Source of the DNA: Siphonodentalium dalli
Taxonomy: Eukaryota > Mollusca > Scaphopoda > Gadilida > Siphonodentaliidae
Length of the DNA stretch: 64,000 nucleotides
Assembly: GCA_032622095.1 (NCBI GenBank)
Contig: CP136064.1
Span: 174,042,310-174,106,309 of the forward strand
Reading direction: 5' to 3'
Shown: positions 60,701 to 64,000 of the stretch, in pieces
Position numbering within the stretch: position 1 is the first letter of the stretch
How the letters are laid out: each line of letters starts with the position of its first letter
Position numbers and translations under genes: made by a program
The notes under the pieces: model-generated
The model's input: only the letters and a program-made list of their open reading frames with translations
Database searches by the model: none
What the model was told of the DNA's origin: nothing

Positions 60701-62200
60701 ATTTGTTTGCAACATGCACAATTTTTCAACTTTTGAAATAATTGGCTATCGATGCAGATTTGCAGACATAACCTATTCGAGGCAAATAATGTTTTCTAGT
60801 ATAATCTTGATATAATACGAGATATTCATTTATTTCATCTGTAGCTATTGCATTAGTGGTTATTGTCAGGTGATATTTTATCCGGGTGACTAGAAATCAC
60901 CGGTGTCCGTCCCAGATGGTTTCTGGATGATATCTTCAGTAATATTTAATGAAATTAAACAATGTTTGGTTTGTGAGATTGTTGGTTAAGAGCAGAGGTC
61001 ATGTTTGAATATGGGTGTGATCTGTCAATTTTTACTGGAGTTATAGTCCTTGTTGACTTAGAATTTGCATGACTATTTTGATTTCTGGATGATAACTTTA
61101 GTTTTAGTTATCTGATTGTTTGCAAATATTGTACGAGGATTACCCGCATAAAAATATATGTCAAGTTTGAATACGGGTGCTGTCTGCCCATTTTTACTAG
61201 AGTTGTTGTCCTTGTTGACTTATAATATGCCAATTATTTTGGTTTCCAGATGATAAATTATCCAATTGTTTTCAAATTTGGTATATGGACTACTCTTATG
61301 AAAATTCAGGTCATGTACGATTTGGTTTGGTCCACCAAATTTTACAGGAGTTATGGCCCTTGTCGACTTAGAATTTGTCGGGGGACATTTGGCCAAGTAT
61401 CTTTTGATTAATTTCTATTTCATGATGTTTCTAAAGATATGCCTATTTAAAGGCATGGACCACAACCATATTTGCTACTTTTATATGAGTTTAACACAGA
61501 TTTAAAAAAATTTAAAGGCCCACTTAATTTTCGTATCACTGAATATTTTTTGTTATAGTGCCTTGATATACGGTTTGAATAACTATCTATGCCATAAAAT
61601 ATGATTCAAATACTATAATTCATCACCATTTGGAACGTCGGTGTCTCAGAAGGTGCCATAGAGTAATAGAAAGTAGCTGAAATCATAAAAATCATTCCCC
61701 CTGTTATGCCTCCCAGAATGCAACAGAATTCAAATTATAGTTTATTTTCAATGGAAGGGGAATTACTCAATATCTAAATATATAGAGTTAAACCCATCCA
61801 TTGAAAATAATAGACTTTGTGCAGAAACTTGAGCACAGAACAGACATCAATATCTCAACAAAAACAACATGTTCATATGGCATATATTTTATACATGTGT
61901 ATAATGTGATTTGGGGGTTCGAAAATTAAGTGGGCCTTTAACTTTCCTTTAGAAATAGCAAGTGTAATTGATGATGCATACTACTGAGTCTACTCCGCAT
62001 ACTAGCTCGGAGGTAGCATTCATGGAAAAAAACTGGTGCTGAGGGATACATATATCAATATGATTTTTGTACTTCAGAAAACAACAGAATGAGAGTGCTG
62101 AGGATGAACAGGAGTTGTCAGAAGTCTTCATGAAGACGCTGAATTACTGTCAGAGGTTCAGCAAATTCAAGAATAGGGAAACAATTGCAGCAGTCAGAAG
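57664..62200 (+). CDS. POLR2D: DNA-directed RNA polymerase II subunit RPB4 (POLR2D), 5' part
   Basis: Exons 57664-57733, 58884-58941 and 62078-62200 join in phase into 83 complete codons: [83 protein letters not shown]. This is very close to the N-terminal 60% of animal RPB4 (about 142 residues). RPB4 pairs with RPB7 to form the stalk of RNA polymerase II, used in initiation and mRNA-linked functions in nucleus and cytoplasm. The start was set at the ATG at 57664 because the frame upstream has no other ATG. Each junction has GT-AG signals (GTAACG, GTATTG, GTAAAG donors). The remaining roughly 59 codons were not found before 64000 and must lie to the right. Confidence 0.95.
58600..58821 (+). 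pseudogene. possible MULE-type transposase fragment in POLR2D intron 1
   Basis: The frame reads [20 protein letters not shown], then [16 protein letters not shown]. It resembles the segment 'FP...WN..D.....RTNN..EG.H..N' that follows the catalytic core of MULE/FLYWCH-associated transposases, with the usual TNN-x-x-E changed to TNICE. Recognition is by pattern only. No catalytic aspartates or ends are present. Confidence 0.35.
58884..58941 (+). CDS. POLR2D: POLR2D exon 2
   Basis: Acceptor TTCTTCCAACAG. It encodes [19 protein letters not shown] with split codons at both ends. Donor GTATTG. Confidence 0.93.
61050..61400. repeat. family A-like tandem units
   Basis: About two copies of a unit with TTTCTGGATGATAACTTTAG, GTTATCTGATTGTTTGCAAA and GAGTTATAGTCCTTGTTGAC. 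Diverged from the units at 7500-7900, without clear element ends. Confidence 0.55.
61516..61937. mobile_element. TTAA-flanked MITE with 22 bp inverted ends, family F
   Basis: Ends AGGCCCACTTAATTTTCG and CGAAAATTAAGTGGGCCT are exact complements. TTAA borders both sides (61512-61515 and 61938-61941). Inside, TATTTTCAATGGA (about 61742) and TCCATTGAAAATA (about 61797) form a second inverted pair. Intronic, non-coding. Confidence 0.75.
62078..62200 (+). CDS. POLR2D: POLR2D exon 3
   Basis: Acceptor TTTGTACTTCAG. It encodes [20 protein letters not shown], then [20 protein letters not shown] and two nucleotides of the next codon. Donor GTAAAG. The highly conserved [19 protein letters not shown] block makes the identification secure. 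Confidence 0.95.
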
Positions 62201-63462
62201 GTAAAGGTCTACACTATCAGTCGTAAGAATTGAGTGATCAGTACATTTTCCTGAATCTTGTTCCAGGCAGTATTCAGGAACAGACTCGGCTAATTCATGA
62301 TGTCATTCCAGTACACCTCACCAAATACCGGTAGCTATAAATGGCATAATCAATTTTCTGTCACATTGCTAATTTCACAGAGCTTTTACCAATTTAGAGA
62401 TTAGGACAACTGACACTAAAAACATCTATGAAGAGTCCTTAATTGACTAATAATACCTAGAAAGGCGAATAGAATTAAGTATTTCCAAGATTTTCAAAAG
62501 TTAGCACACTATATGTTACCTGTGAAAACGAAACTGGAAGCAGATATCTGTCAATCGTAAAACTATATTTAATGCGAAATGTGCATGGTGGCTTCATAGA
62601 TGGGGAAAGCTATTTATGGTGATGGTATTTAAATGGGAAGGGTGTTGAAATGTTTCAGACTATAGAACTCATAGCTAATTCTATAGTCTGTATTTTAATT
62701 AGACTGTGAAGACACTGGCTCAGTATGGTATGTTCATATGTGTGTGAACAAATTATCATTTAGATATATTTTCTGTGACTTGTTGTTTGCCTGCAGGTTT
62801 CCTAAAGTAATATCAATGTTCTGTTAAAATAGTCTTACTGATTGTCTAATAAAGATGAATGTTTTCCAAATAAAATTTGGTACCTACAGTGGTTTGAAAC
62901 CTCCTGTTTTATGTATTTCTGTATAAACTACGATGCCTGGAAGACCAGTCTTCTAAATTTTGCTATATTGGTGCCAACTTGGTGGGTCCTATGATTGTCC
63001 CCCAAAAACAAATTTCGGGGGACTAAAGAAATCTGCACAATCCCAGATGGTTTCCGGATGATGACCTTAATTAATAGTTTTAGTTATCTGATTGTTTGCA
63101 TGTATGATTTCATATGTGGATTACCCACATGAAAATACACCTCAAGTTTGAATTTGGTCCGACCCATTTTGCCATAGTTATGGTCCTTTTTTACTTAGAA
63201 TTTGCCAATTATTTTGGTTTTCTTGTGATAACTTTAGTTTTAGTTACCTGATTGTTTTCAAATTTTGTATGTGGATTAGCCTCGTGAAATTACAGGTAAA
63301 GTTCGAATTTGTATTCAGTCCAATAATTTTTGCCAGAGTTATGGTCCTTGTTGACTGATTTAGTATTGCTTTTCTATAAAGTTGGTTACACTACTTTTCT
63401 TTCATTCCATTTATACCATAGTCATAATGCATCCAAACAAGTCATTCCACATGTAGTGTTAA
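62201..63462 (+). other. start of POLR2D intron 3
   Basis: No further RPB4 coding sequence is visible (nothing resembling the [20 protein letters not shown] block). Family A-like units are at 62990-63370, opened by a small inverted pair, GTCCCCCAAA and TTTCGGGGGAC. Confidence 0.6.
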
Positions 63463-63694
63463 CCCTTTGAGTGCCAGGTCGATTTTTGTGTCAACCCATA
63501 TACCCTGTGCCAATGCATTCTCTTATATATGCGAGTCGACCATAGGTCACCTCGCATATATAAGAGAATGCATTGGCCTAACCTTTTTTTTTTTTTTTTT
63601 TTTTTTACAATTTTAATAATTTATTCTTATATTCTTTAACAGACTTATTTTGTAGGTTTAGGGCCGATGAGATCGGCCCCTGGCACTCAAAGGG
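63463..63694. mobile_element. TTAA-flanked MITE with central hairpin, family E (short form)
   Basis: CCCTTTGAGTGCCAG and CTGGCACTCAAAGGG are inverted ends inside TTAA (63459-63462 and 63695-63698). The hairpin module at 63506-63574 has arms that match those of 30641-30713 almost base for base. A 26-base T-run follows. Opposite orientation to the 30347-30760 copy and about 180 bp shorter. Lies in POLR2D intron 3. Confidence 0.8.
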
Positions 63695-64000
63695 TTAAGA
63701 CAGTTTTTAGCTATTGTCGTGTGTTGGCATCCGTTCGTGAGTCAATAATTTCCCTTGGCACACCCCACTTCCCTCATCTGATCATCACCGATTTCACAGG
63801 GATCTTTGGGGTGACCTTTAGATGGGAGCAATCAATATTTTTCTGAATTTTGTTAAAAAAAACATGGCCACCAGCAGCCATCTTGGAGTTCACATATGAA
63901 TTCATCGGCACACATTTATTGGAGAATTCTTTTAATAATTTACAGGCATGTTTAGGATCACTTCTAGATGGGAGCTATTGATTTTGAATAATTTTTTATG

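Larger units (their letters stand above)
58942..62077 (+). other. POLR2D intron 2, repeat-rich
   Basis: Contains a short tandem of CCGCCCTGTATGTTTATT (59810-59880; a related CGCCTGACGCCTGTACG lies near 59030), a C-run at 60004-60020, family A-like units at 61050-61400 and a TTAA MITE at 61516-61937. Confidence 0.75.

Noticed and set aside
1-64000. CRISPR array or bacterial operon
   Set aside because: The spaced repeats are either true tandem arrays or dispersed motif copies without regular spacers. The genes are spliced eukaryotic genes, so prokaryotic systems are not expected.

Overview
The window looks like AT-rich nuclear DNA from an invertebrate animal. Genes are split by GT-AG introns, coding exons are sparse and clearly richer in G+C than their surroundings, and most of the rest is transposon debris. 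The repeat types (several-copy 120-180 bp tandem arrays inside short elements, CCGTCC-rich element ends, many small inverted-repeat elements) fit a marine spiralian such as a mollusc, annelid or brachiopod. That placement is an inference and other marine invertebrates are not excluded.

Two conserved genes are certain, both on the + strand. (1) A PRDM3/PRDM16 (MECOM/EVI1, hamlet/EGL-43) zinc-finger transcription factor. Its finger-coding exons are 29957-30098, 30881-30980 and 31505-33193. Two candidate start-codon exons (15266-15346 and one ending at 29047) both splice in the right phase and would give proteins without a PR domain. (2) The 5' part of POLR2D (RPB4, RNA polymerase II subunit), with exons 57664-57733, 58884-58941 and 62078-62200. 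The rest of that gene lies beyond the right edge.

Layout: 0-15 kb is intergenic and full of repeats: a TTAA-flanked MITE, an L2-like LINE tail, a 2.57 kb element with long terminal inverted repeats, a 160 bp tandem element, a decayed LINE at 8.3-10.7 kb, a SINE-like piece and a foldback element. 15-33 kb is the MECOM locus with large repeat-bearing introns. 33-57 kb has no recognised gene but holds hairpin modules, a hAT-type element with an intact 8 bp target duplication, an inverted copy of a 122 bp tandem element, RT fragments and a diverged minisatellite. 57.6-64 kb is POLR2D, with MITEs and a possible MULE transposase scrap in its introns.

The most unusual signal is a 12-13 bp motif, consensus GAACGCTCTTTAWT, scattered on both strands about twenty times and often in pairs about 30-45 bp apart. 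No feature type I know explains it. A second unusual signal is a roughly 70 bp palindromic hairpin module found both inside TTAA MITEs and alone or in tandem with a conserved linker.
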